A stretch of 12,924 bases of DNA from positions 1-12,924 of the forward strand of contig CAYRFV010000156.1 of NCBI GenBank assembly GCA_964423545.1, in the 5' to 3' direction. Numbering within the stretch: position 1 is the first letter of the stretch; each line of letters starts with the position of its first letter. Shown piece by piece: positions 1-6,706 of this stretch. The DNA comes from JALOOE01 sp964423545 (GTDB taxonomy: Bacteria; Chloroflexota; Anaerolineae; CG2-30-64-16). The notes beneath the pieces were generated by a model that was not told where the DNA came from, did not search any database, and worked only from the letters and a program-made list of their open reading frames with translations. The translations under genes were made by a program, and so were the position numbers.

Positions 1-2
1 GC

Positions 3-107
3 CATCTGGCCAATTGCCTGATTCACTGTGTGGCCGATGCGTTGCGGCACGCCCATGTATTACAGAAGGTCAGGAGGTTCCAGCATGACAGGCAGCCACT
101 ATCCTGA
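3..107 (+). CDS. Possible C-terminal tail of an upstream gene (partial)
   Basis: An open frame enters the window from the left and stops with TGA at 105-107, giving 34 residues. The peptide starts HLANCLIHCVADALRHAHVL and ends in a basic, polar stretch. The amphipathic start faintly resembles a helix of an HD/HDOD-type domain, but it is too short to assign. The other two + frames also run from the left edge: one stops at once (TGA near 19) and the other continues to 86 with a less protein-like peptide. The case for this frame is only its plausible amino-acid make-up. No function is proposed. Confidence 0.25.
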   Translation, partial: HLANCLIHCVADALRHAHVLQKVRRFQHDRQPLS

Positions 108-203
108 TGCAGCGGTTGTCTCGGAGCAGCGCCAGGACAGGCTGCGGGCCGCTGAGACCAAGCTGGTGCTCCAACAGAGCGCGGGCAGCAGAAGGATTGC
201 AGA

Positions 204-241
204 CAGAAGCGAGACGTTCATCCGTGAACGTCTCGCTTCTG
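204..241. repeat. Perfect 17-bp inverted repeat with UNCG-type tetraloop
   Basis: Left arm 204-220 (CAGAAGCGAGACGTTCA) is the exact reverse complement of right arm 225-241, with loop TCCG. As RNA the loop is UCCG, a UNCG-class tetraloop, although closed by A-U rather than the usual C-G. It lies about 100 nt after the possible upstream stop and 160 nt before the exporter ATPase start. There is no T-run on either side, so it is not a textbook intrinsic terminator. It could be a terminator of the U-less kind, an RNA stability or processing element, or a dispersed repeat copy. Confidence 0.85.
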
Positions 242-390
242 CGTCAAGCCACGGAAGAACCGCAACCCCACCCAGCGGACACCGACTTACGACTTGCCGT
301 CCGCATCCACCTTGAATCGCGGCCTGTCGCAACCCGGAAGGAATTGGGTGCGTAGTATCCTATGGTCGAGATGCGACGACATCTGGGGGC

Positions 391-396
391 AGGAGG
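391..396 (+). promoter_or_regulatory. Shine-Dalgarno that fixes the ATPase start
   Basis: AGGAGG lies five bases before ATG 402. It decides between that ATG and the in-frame upstream ATG at 294, which would add 36 residues with no similarity to ABC ATPases and has no ribosome binding site. Confidence 0.85.
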
Positions 397-401
397 CAAG
401 G

Positions 402-1583
402 ATGTTTGGGAGCCAGCTTCGCAAGTCAAGCTCAAGTGGGGCCAGGACGCCGCCCAACGGCCGCTACCGAAACGGCAATGACCACCTGATTGAGCTGCAC
501 AACGTGGTCAAAACCTATCGCAGCGCTGCTGGGGACTTCACCGCACTGAGAGGCATCGACCTTGAGGTCGATGGCGGCGAATTCGTGGCCGTGATTGGCA
601 AGTCCGGCAGTGGCAAATCCACCCTGGTCAATATGATAACAGGCATCGATCGACCCTCGGCAGGCGAAATCTTGATCGGTGACACCGCCATTCAGACGCT
701 GAAAGAGGGAAAGCTGGCAGAGTGGCGGGGGCGCAACATTGGCGTAATCTTCCAATTCTTCCAATTGCTGCCCACGCTCACGGCTGCCGAGAACATCATG
801 CTCCCGATGGACTTCTGTCGCGTGTACACGCCTCGTGAGCGCCGAGAGCGTGCGATGCACCTGCTGCAGTTGGTCGGCGTGGCCGAGCAGGCGGACAAGC
901 TGCCTTCGACCCTCTCCGGTGGACAACAGCAGCGCGTGGCGATCGCGCGCGCCATGGCGAACGACCCGCCTATCCTGGCGGCCGACGAGCCCACCGGTAA
1001 CCTCGACTCGAAGACGGCGGAGTCGGTGTTCGGCTTGTTCGAGACGCTGGTGGCGCAGGGGAAGACGATTCTGATGGTCACGCACGATCGCGACCTGGCG
1101 CGGCGGGCCACCCGCACCGTCATCCTCTCCGATGGCGCGGTGATCGAAGAGTACCTGGCGCAGACCTTCCCTGCGCTGACCGAGGCTCAACTGATCGAGG
1201 CCACGCGCAGCCTGGAACCGGTGAAGTACGCGCCCGGCGCCGTAATCCTCAAACAAGGTGCGCCGCCAGACAGATTCTACATCATCACGCGCGGCCGGGT
1301 GGAGGTGGTTCTGCCGGAGGCCGATGGTCAGGAGATCGTCGCGACCACCATGATCAAGGGGCAGTATTTCGGCGAGGTTGAGCTGCGCCGCGGCGGTCAG
1401 AACATCGCTACCATACGCGCCGACCCGGTGCTGGGAGTCGAAGTGGCTGCTTTCGAACGAGAGGAGTTCGAGCGCTTGATCGCCGCATCGGCCGCGGTGC
1501 AGGACGCCATCGAACGCACCGTCGTGGAGCGTATTGCAGAGAACACGGCGGCTCGGAACGGGAAGGGCAACGGCCATGCTTAG
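402..1583 (+). CDS. ABC exporter ATPase (MacB/LolD/FtsE type) with C-terminal cNMP-binding-like domain
   Basis: This 393-residue protein powers the FtsX/MacB-type permease encoded next. Residues 29-250 form the nucleotide-binding domain. They contain Walker A GKSGSGKST (66-74), the Q-loop glutamine in FQFFQLLP (118), signature LSGGQQQR (171-178), Walker B ending in ADEP (194-197) and the H-loop His228. Residues about 255-385 form a second domain with the glycine spacing of a cNMP-binding beta-roll (ILKQGAPPDRFYIITRGRVEV) and the FGE of the phosphate-binding cassette (323-325). The usual Arg of that cassette appears to be Asn, so nucleotide binding is doubtful. MacB/LolD ATPases are normally about 220-250 residues, so the fusion accounts for the extra length. 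The start is set by AGGAGG at 391-396. The stop overlaps the permease start by 8 nt, which implies translational coupling. The transported substrate is unknown. Confidence 0.93.
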   Translation: MFGSQLRKSSSSGARTPPNGRYRNGNDHLIELHNVVKTYRSAAGDFTALRGIDLEVDGGEFVAVIGKSGSGKSTLVNMITGIDRPSAGEILIGDTAIQTLKEGKLAEWRGRNIGVIFQFFQLLPTLTAAENIMLPMDFCRVYTPRERRERAMHLLQLVGVAEQADKLPSTLSGGQQQRVAIARAMANDPPILAADEPTGNLDSKTAESVFGLFETLVAQGKTILMVTHDRDLARRATRTVILSDGAVIEEYLAQTFPALTEAQLIEATRSLEPVKYAPGAVILKQGAPPDRFYIITRGRVEVVLPEADGQEIVATTMIKGQYFGEVELRRGGQNIATIRADPVLGVEVAAFEREEFERLIAASAAVQDAIERTVVERIAENTAARNGKGNGHA

Positions 1584-4038
1584 TCCACGCTGGCGCAAAG
1601 TGCTGCGGGATCTGTGGGGGAACAAACTGCGCACCGCTCTCGTGGTGCTGTCCATTGCGGTGGGCATCTTCGCAGTCGGCATGATCTCCGGCTCGCAAGA
1701 GGCGACGATGGCCGCGCTCGACGCCGGCTGGAACGCGACCAGCCCGGCCAGCCTGACGGTCTTCACCGATCTGTTCGACGAGGAGCTTCTGTACAGCGTG
1801 CGCCACATGCCTGGGGTGAAGGAGGCGGATGGCCGGCGTTCCTTCCCAGTCCGGTTCAAGAACCCGGCGCAGCTCAGAGCTGCAGGCGACGCGTCCCTCG
1901 TGAGCGAAGCACGGGCAGAAAGCACCCTGGATCCGGAAAAATGGCGCAATCTCAACCTGGTCGCCTATCCCGACTATGAGTCGATCCGGGTCGGGAAGAT
2001 CTGGCCACAGAGCGGCGCCTTCCCACCGCCCAAACACCAGCTCCTGGTCGAGCGCGCCTCGATGGTCTGGATGGGCGTGCAGGTCGGCGACGTCATCCTG
2101 GTGGAAGCCCCGAACGGGCGCCAACGCAAGCTGCGCGTGGCCGGAATCGTACACGACGCGGGTCAGATGCAGGCATCGTGGTCCAGTCAGGGCACTGCCT
2201 ACATCAGTCGCGACACCCTGGACTGGTTCGGCGTCTCGCGGGATTTCGACCAGCTTCATGTGGTGGCGGCGACCGAGCAACCGACCCGCAGCCAACTAAC
2301 CCAATTGGCCCAACAGGTGCGCAGCAAAGTGGAGAAGAGCGGCCGGACGATCTACTACACTTACATCCCGACGCCGGGAAAACATCCGGCCGGCGAAGCG
2401 GTTGAGCCGATCCTGATGGTGCTCGGCATCCTGGGCATCCTGGCGCTGGTGCTAAGCGGCTTTCTCGTCGTCAACACCATGCAGGCGCTGCTCACCCAAC
2501 AGGTGCGCCAGATGGGGATCATGAAGGCAATCGGTGCGCGCAGCAACCAGATCGTGGGGATCTACCTGGGCATGGTGACCGCGTTCGGCGTGCTCGCGCT
2601 CCTGGTCGCGGTGCCTCTCGGCGCGCTCGGGGCGCGCGGCTTCACGCAGTACATGGGCAGTCTGCTCAATTTCGACCTGACCGGTTTGAGCATTCCACCG
2701 CGGGTGCTGGCTACTGAGATCGCGATCGGCCTGGCCGTGCCCGTGTTGGCGGCCCTCTACCCGATCATCACCGCGGCGCGCATCACACCGCGCGAAGCGA
2801 TGAGCGACTACGGACTGGCGAGCCCCGCCCGCTCGTCCGCCTCTGCAAGAAGCAGCTCACGCCCTGGGATGCGCTTCCGACTGCCTTTCTCGCGCCCGAC
2901 CCTGCTCTCGCTGCGCAACACGTTCCGGCGCAAGGGCCGCCTCGCACTCACCCTGGCGACGCTGATCCTCGGAGGCGCGATCTTCATCGCCGTCTTCAGC
3001 GTGCGCGAGTCGGTGTTCAAGACGCTGGACAGCATGTACGACTATGTCGACTACGACGCCATCGTCACGTTTCGCCGCGAGTATCGGGCGGATCAGATCG
3101 AGCGCGAGGCGCTGCAGACCCCCGGCATTGTGGCCGCCGAAGGCTGGCGCTTCGACAGCGCACGCCGCATGCGGCCGGATGGCACGGAAAGCGATCCGGT
3201 GTTCATGCGTGCGCCGCAACCCAACAGCGCCCTGATCCGGCCGCGCATTGCGGAAGGTCGCTGGTTGCTGCCCGACGATCAGAATGCGGTCGTCATCAAC
3301 ACGATGTTCCTGAAGGACGAGCCCGATCTGCGCGTGGGCAGCGCATTGAAGCTCAAGATCGGCGGCAAAGAGACCGATTGGCAGGTTGTCGGCATCGCAT
3401 CGGGCACACCGCCCGCGCCGATGTTACACGTCAACTATCCATACATGGCGCGGCTCATGGGCGCGGTCGATCAGGCTGGCGTGGCAATCGCAGTAACAAG
3501 GCAGCGCGATCCAGCCTCGCAGGCTGCAGCCGCAAAAGCGCTGGAGGAGCATCTTGAGTCGGTGGGCATGGAGGTCAACTATCGCCAGACCAGCAGCGAA
3601 GAACGCACCCAGATCATCGCGCGTTTCGAGGTGTTGATCGTCTTCCTGCTCATCATGGCAGTGCTGCTGGCCGTGGTCGGCGCCATCGGCCTGACCGGCA
3701 CCATGAGCCTGAACGTCCTGGAGCGGACACGCGAGATCGGCGTCATGCGCGCCATCGGCGCTTCCGATCGCAGCGTATTCCAGATCGTCGTGGTGGAGGG
3801 ACTGCTGATCGGCGTCATCAGTTGGTTCTTCGGCGCGGCCCTGGCGTATCCGTTGGGCAAGCTGCTCAGCGATGCGATCGGCAACATCACGATGAAGACC
3901 GCCCTGGATTACGCCTTCTCGGTGAACGGGATGACTGCATGGCTCATCATCGCCAGCGTACTGGCTGTGATCGCCAGCCTCTTGCCCGCACGGAACGCTT
4001 CACGGGTCAGCGTGCGGGATGTGCTGGCGTATGAATGA
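1576..4038 (+). CDS. FtsX/MacB-family ABC permease, double module, 820 aa
   Basis: This is the membrane subunit of the exporter. It has two copies of the MacB/FtsX plan: a first TM segment (about 20-38), an extracytoplasmic domain (about 40-275), and three TM segments (about 278-301, 326-352 and 378-400). The plan then repeats with TM at about 456-475, an outer domain about 480-680, and TM at about 684-709, 734-763 and 786-803. The cytoplasmic coupling loop is recognisable in both halves: RQMGIMKAIGAR (311-322) and REIGVMRAIGAS (719-730). Each half ends in a similar motif (ARITPREAM, 401-409; ASRVSVRDVL, 808-817). A Ser/Arg-rich linker (415-435) joins the halves. A single chain could therefore stand in for the permease dimer. 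ATG 1576 was chosen because it follows GGAAGGG at good spacing and begins directly with the amphipathic helix before TM1; an upstream in-frame ATG at 1534 lies deep in the ATPase gene. Confidence 0.92.
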   Translation: MLSPRWRKVLRDLWGNKLRTALVVLSIAVGIFAVGMISGSQEATMAALDAGWNATSPASLTVFTDLFDEELLYSVRHMPGVKEADGRRSFPVRFKNPAQLRAAGDASLVSEARAESTLDPEKWRNLNLVAYPDYESIRVGKIWPQSGAFPPPKHQLLVERASMVWMGVQVGDVILVEAPNGRQRKLRVAGIVHDAGQMQASWSSQGTAYISRDTLDWFGVSRDFDQLHVVAATEQPTRSQLTQLAQQVRSKVEKSGRTIYYTYIPTPGKHPAGEAVEPILMVLGILGILALVLSGFLVVNTMQALLTQQVRQMGIMKAIGARSNQIVGIYLGMVTAFGVLALLVAVPLGALGARGFTQYMGSLLNFDLTGLSIPPRVLATEIAIGLAVPVLAALYPIITAARITPREAMSDYGLASPARSSASARSSSRPGMRFRLPFSRPTLLSLRNTFRRKGRLALTLATLILGGAIFIAVFSVRESVFKTLDSMYDYVDYDAIVTFRREYRADQIEREALQTPGIVAAEGWRFDSARRMRPDGTESDPVFMRAPQPNSALIRPRIAEGRWLLPDDQNAVVINTMFLKDEPDLRVGSALKLKIGGKETDWQVVGIASGTPPAPMLHVNYPYMARLMGAVDQAGVAIAVTRQRDPASQAAAAKALEEHLESVGMEVNYRQTSSEERTQIIARFEVLIVFLLIMAVLLAVVGAIGLTGTMSLNVLERTREIGVMRAIGASDRSVFQIVVVEGLLIGVISWFFGAALAYPLGKLLSDAIGNITMKTALDYAFSVNGMTAWLIIASVLAVIASLLPARNASRVSVRDVLAYE

Positions 4039-4112
4039 GATCGAATGCAGGGCGCGAGGCAGGGCGCAACCAGGGGCCTTCTCGCTGCGTAATAGTTTAC
4101 AAGCGAACGTTC

Positions 4113-4119
4113 GGGAGGG
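4113..4119 (+). promoter_or_regulatory. Shine-Dalgarno that fixes the adaptor start
   Basis: GGGAGGG sits five bases before ATG 4125. It rejects the in-frame ATG at 4035, which would put 30 non-signal residues in front of the lipoprotein signal peptide. Confidence 0.85.
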
Positions 4120-4124
4120 ATAGC

Positions 4125-5429
4125 ATGAATCGAAAGCTCATGGCCATCGTGGCGGTTGCGGTGCTGGTCGGTGCGGTCGCATGGCTCAGTGGCTGCGGGG
4201 CGCAAAGTGGCGCGCCGTCCGACGGCAAAGCGGCGATGCCGACAACGCCGGCTGTGGAGGCAGACAGCCGGGTCGTGGCCGAAGCCAAGGTCGTTCCTGC
4301 CCGGAGCGCCAGGCTGAGCCTCCCGACGGGTGGGGTCGTGGCCGAGGTGCTGGTCACAGAAGGCCAGAACGTGACGGCCGGTCAGACGCTCGTCAGGCTC
4401 GATTCGAGCCGGCAGGCGGCTGCGGTGGCGCAGGCCGAAGCACAACTGCAGCGCGCCCAGGCCGGACTGGCGGAGCTGAAGGCGGGCGCTCGCGCCGAGG
4501 AGCAGCGGTCGGCTCAAGCAGCGCTCGAGGCCGCACAGGCGCGGCTGAAGCGCGTGAAGGATGGCTCGCAGCCGGCCGAGATTGCGACCGCGAAGGCGTC
4601 GTTGGCCGAGGCCCAGGCCGCGCTCCAGAGGACGCTCGAAGGAACCGATGAGCAACAGATCATTGCGGCCCAGGCGGAGTTCCTGAATGCGGCCGCGGCC
4701 GTCAGGCAGGCCCAGGCCGCATACGACCAGGTCAAAGGGGATCCGCACATCGGTCTGCGGCCAGAGGCGCTCCAGTTGGAGCAGGCGACCAACCAGTACA
4801 ATGCGGTCCAGGCGCGGCTGACCCAACTGAAGAAAGGAGCGAGTGCGGCCGATATCGCGGGGGCGAGAGCCCGGGTCCAACGGGCGCAGGCGCAGCTCGA
4901 TCTGCTGGGCGCAGTCAACCCGTCCGATGTTGCGGCAGCAGAAGCCGAGGTGCGTCGGGCCCAGGCGCAGGTTGATCTGCTGGCAGCCGGGGCCAAACCC
5001 GAAACGATCGCGGGGGCCGAAGCAGATATCGCGTCCGCCAAGGCGGCGGTGGCGCAGGCCAAGGTCGCGCTGGCTGAGACGGAGTTGAAGGCGCCCTTCG
5101 CCGGCACGGTCGCGGCCCTCGACGCGCGCGGCGGCGAGCAGGTGGGGCCGGGCAGTCCGATTATCCGCCTGGCCGACCTGACGTCTTGGCAGATCGAAAC
5201 GGACGACCTGACGGAATTGAGCGTCGTGCGCGTCGCTGACGGCGCGCCGGCGAGCATCACGTTCGACGCGATCCCGGGCCTCAAGATCACCGGAAAAGTG
5301 AGCCGGGTGAAGCCGTTGGGCGAGAACAAGCAAGGCGACATGACCTACATGGTAGTTATCGCGCCGGATCAGATCGATCCTCGCCTCCGCTGGAACATGA
5401 CGGCAGCGGTGGCGATCGAGCCGAGATAG
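4125..5429 (+). CDS. Membrane fusion protein (HlyD/MacA-like periplasmic adaptor), lipoprotein
   Basis: This 434-residue protein is the likely adaptor of the exporter. Residues 1-24 are a lipoprotein signal: basic MNRK, a hydrophobic core, then lipobox LSGC with the lipid-acceptor Cys24. The mature protein would be tethered to the outer face of the cytoplasmic membrane. Residues about 47-95 and 318-350 are the two halves of the biotinyl/lipoyl-like domain (VVAEVLVTEGQNVTAGQTL and LKAPFAGTVAALDARGGEQV). Between them, 98-318, lies a long Ala/Gln/Glu-rich coiled-coil hairpin built from units of about 26 residues. Residues 351-434 form the beta-barrel and membrane-proximal part. The gene lies 86 nt after the permease stop, in the same direction, and is probably in the same operon. 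No TolC-like outer membrane channel is encoded in the window. Confidence 0.9.
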   Translation: MNRKLMAIVAVAVLVGAVAWLSGCGAQSGAPSDGKAAMPTTPAVEADSRVVAEAKVVPARSARLSLPTGGVVAEVLVTEGQNVTAGQTLVRLDSSRQAAAVAQAEAQLQRAQAGLAELKAGARAEEQRSAQAALEAAQARLKRVKDGSQPAEIATAKASLAEAQAALQRTLEGTDEQQIIAAQAEFLNAAAAVRQAQAAYDQVKGDPHIGLRPEALQLEQATNQYNAVQARLTQLKKGASAADIAGARARVQRAQAQLDLLGAVNPSDVAAAEAEVRRAQAQVDLLAAGAKPETIAGAEADIASAKAAVAQAKVALAETELKAPFAGTVAALDARGGEQVGPGSPIIRLADLTSWQIETDDLTELSVVRVADGAPASITFDAIPGLKITGKVSRVKPLGENKQGDMTYMVVIAPDQIDPRLRWNMTAAVAIEPR

Positions 5430-5460
5430 GTCGCCTCGCCGGCGCCATCCACGCTGCCCC

Positions 5461-5512
5461 AGGGCGTGCCAGGCATGCCGCGCGATCGCTGGTCGCCGGC
5501 GCCTGGCGCCCT
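5461..5512 (+). terminator. Long bulged hairpin after the exporter operon, probable terminator
   Basis: I traced 20 base pairs by hand: 5461-5465 with 5508-5512, 5468-5474 with 5501-5507, 5477-5480 with 5497-5500, and 5482-5485 with 5493-5496, closing a 7-nt loop. All unpaired bases (5466-5467, 5475-5476, 5481) lie on the 5' arm; the 3' arm is continuous. It starts 31 nt after the adaptor stop and is followed by CTGTTTCC, only a weak U-tract. Its place between two transcription units suits termination or 3'-end protection. Confidence 0.6.
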
Positions 5513-5591
5513 CTGTTTCCGCGACTCATCCATCCTCCTTACGGACACACCGCTGATGACCGGCATCGATGCAACACCTCTCCGTCAGGCG

Positions 5592-5620
5592 TTGACAATC
5601 CCCTCGTTAGGTGATAGCAT
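5592..5620 (+). promoter_or_regulatory. Strong sigma70-type promoter for the glycyl radical operon
   Basis: The -35 is a perfect TTGACA (5592-5597). After a 17-nt spacer comes TAGCAT (5615-5620; 4 of 6 matches to TATAAT), preceded by the extended -10 dinucleotide TG at 5612-5613. The predicted transcription start is near 5627, giving a leader of about 45-50 nt before the activase start. Confidence 0.65.
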
Positions 5621-5666
5621 TTTCGTGTGGCGCCTTGCCCGCCAGCCATCCTACTGACCTGTAGAT

Positions 5667-5672
5667 AGGTGA
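5667..5672 (+). promoter_or_regulatory. Ribosome binding site deciding the activase start
   Basis: AGGTGA pairs with the 5' half of the anti-Shine-Dalgarno. In that register it places ATG 5675 at a normal aligned distance of about 5 nt from the core. The site itself contains the alternative in-frame GTG at 5669, so only one start can be used with it. I prefer ATG 5675. Confidence 0.5.
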
Positions 5673-5674
5673 AG

Positions 5675-6616
5675 ATGACCGTTTCTGGCGTGGTTTTCGA
5701 CATCCAACGTTTCTCGGTCCATGATGGTCCGGGCATCCGCACAACCGTCTTTCTCAAGGGCTGCTCGCTGCACTGCTTCTGGTGCCACAATCCCGAAGGG
5801 TTGCATAGGACCCCGGAGGTGCAATTCCTCCCCAGCCGCTGCCTGAGTTGTGGAGCGTGCGTCGCGGCCTGCGAACACGAGGGCCAACACCTCGACGAAA
5901 CCGGACGCCGTTTCGAGCGCGAGAAGTGCGTGGCGTGCGGCGCGTGCGTCGAGGCGTGTGTGACCGAGGCGCTGACCCTGGCCGGTAAGCTCATGAGCGC
6001 CGAAGCGGTTGTGGCCGAGGTGATGCGAGACCGCGTGTTCTATGAGACGTCCGGCGGCGGCGTCACCCTGTCGGGGGGTGAGCCAGCGCTCCAACCCGAC
6101 TTTGCGCGCGAGATCCTGGCTCAAAGCAAGGCGCAGGGGCTCCACACGGCCATCGAGACGTGCGGCAACGTCCCGTGGGCCAGCCTCGATGCGCTCCTGC
6201 CGTTCACCGACCTGGTGATGATGGACCTGAAGCACGTCGATTCGGAAAAGCACCGGGCTGCAACCGGCGCCGGTAGCGAGCGCATCCTGGCGAACGCGCG
6301 CCGGCTTGCGCGAACGCGGCGGCCCCTGGTGTTTCGCACTCCGGTCGTGCCGGGCGTGAACGATACGGTGGCTGAGATCGAGGCGATTGCGGCGTTCGTG
6401 GCCGAGCAGGTCTCGCTGCGGGCGGTCTCCAGCAACGGCAGTGGTCCGGCTGAGATCTCGTGGGAGCTGCTGCCCTTTCATCGCCTGGCTGCGGACAAGT
6501 ATCGCAGCCTGGGACTGGAATACCGCGCCCGTGACTTGAACCCACCGCCCAGGGACCAGATGGCGGCGCTCGCCGAAGCCGCCAAAGCATCCGGCGCAGC
6601 CGTCCGCGCCAGCTAG
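5675..6616 (+). CDS. Glycyl radical enzyme activating enzyme (radical SAM, PflA-like)
   Basis: This 313-residue enzyme cleaves S-adenosylmethionine and abstracts hydrogen from a glycine of its partner, almost certainly the enzyme encoded just downstream. Cys30, Cys34 and Cys37 (CSLHCFWC) form the radical SAM CX3CX2C motif, preceded by VHDGPGIRT, typical of the family. An inserted ferredoxin-like domain carries two CX2CX2CX3C sets (Cys56/59/62/66 and Cys85/88/91/95) for two auxiliary [4Fe-4S] clusters. Such inserts are known in activases of non-PFL glycyl radical enzymes and are absent from PFL activase itself. GGGVTLSGGEP (127-137) is the SAM-binding glycine region. An alternative GTG start at 5669 would add two residues. 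Three sequential clusters imply strict sensitivity to oxygen. Confidence 0.95.
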   Translation: MTVSGVVFDIQRFSVHDGPGIRTTVFLKGCSLHCFWCHNPEGLHRTPEVQFLPSRCLSCGACVAACEHEGQHLDETGRRFEREKCVACGACVEACVTEALTLAGKLMSAEAVVAEVMRDRVFYETSGGGVTLSGGEPALQPDFAREILAQSKAQGLHTAIETCGNVPWASLDALLPFTDLVMMDLKHVDSEKHRAATGAGSERILANARRLARTRRPLVFRTPVVPGVNDTVAEIEAIAAFVAEQVSLRAVSSNGSGPAEISWELLPFHRLAADKYRSLGLEYRARDLNPPPRDQMAALAEAAKASGAAVRAS

Positions 6617-6645
6617 CGCAACGAACACGGCGGAAACGCGACGGA

Positions 6646-6677
6646 CAGCGGGAAGCTTGCTTCGCGCCTTCCCGTTG
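6646..6677 (+). other. Intercistronic hairpin between activase and glycyl radical enzyme
   Basis: Arms 6646-6655 and 6668-6677 pair over 10 bp (one G-T wobble at 6648/6675), around a 12-nt loop; the inner 7 bp are CGGGAAG with CTTCCCG. No U-run follows. The hairpin is 29 nt after the activase stop and 29 nt before the next ATG, leaving the ribosome binding site free. It could allow more of the structural enzyme than of the activase, by partial termination, processing or protection of the 5' end of the second cistron. Confidence 0.55.
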
Positions 6678-6706
6678 CCTTTCGACTCCGGAACGAGGGA
6701 GACTCC

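Larger units (their letters stand above)
108..401. other. Intergenic stretch upstream of the exporter operon
   Basis: No convincing gene is seen. Short open frames on both strands have no recognisable protein features and no good ribosome binding site. The stretch contains the perfect hairpin at 204-241. Weak -10-like hexamers lie at 353-358 (TAGTAT) and 361-366 (TATGGT), but neither has a -35 match at normal spacing, so the exporter promoter is not located with confidence. Transcription might start just downstream of 366, which would give a leader of about 30 nt before the ATPase gene. Confidence 0.5.

Noticed and set aside
28..315. 95-codon + frame in the first 400 bases
   Set aside because: No Shine-Dalgarno before the ATG, composition unlike a protein, and it runs straight through the 17-bp perfect hairpin.
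432..1955. 507-codon open frame on the minus strand across the ATPase and permease genes
   Set aside because: It lies wholly antisense to genes with unmistakable motifs, its translation is low-complexity and rich in Arg, His and Gln, and it has no recognisable domain. This is the usual shadow effect of high GC.
4104..4113. Palindrome CGAACGTTCG resembling a LexA box of the CGAAC-n4-GTTCG type
   Set aside because: The two half-sites abut with no 4-base spacer, so it does not match that operator. It may be chance or a different binding site.
3909..5333. 474-codon minus-strand frame opposite the adaptor gene
   Set aside because: The apparent repeats in its translation (Leu/Arg/Gly-rich units) mirror the repeated coiled coil on the other strand. 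No independent evidence for a gene.
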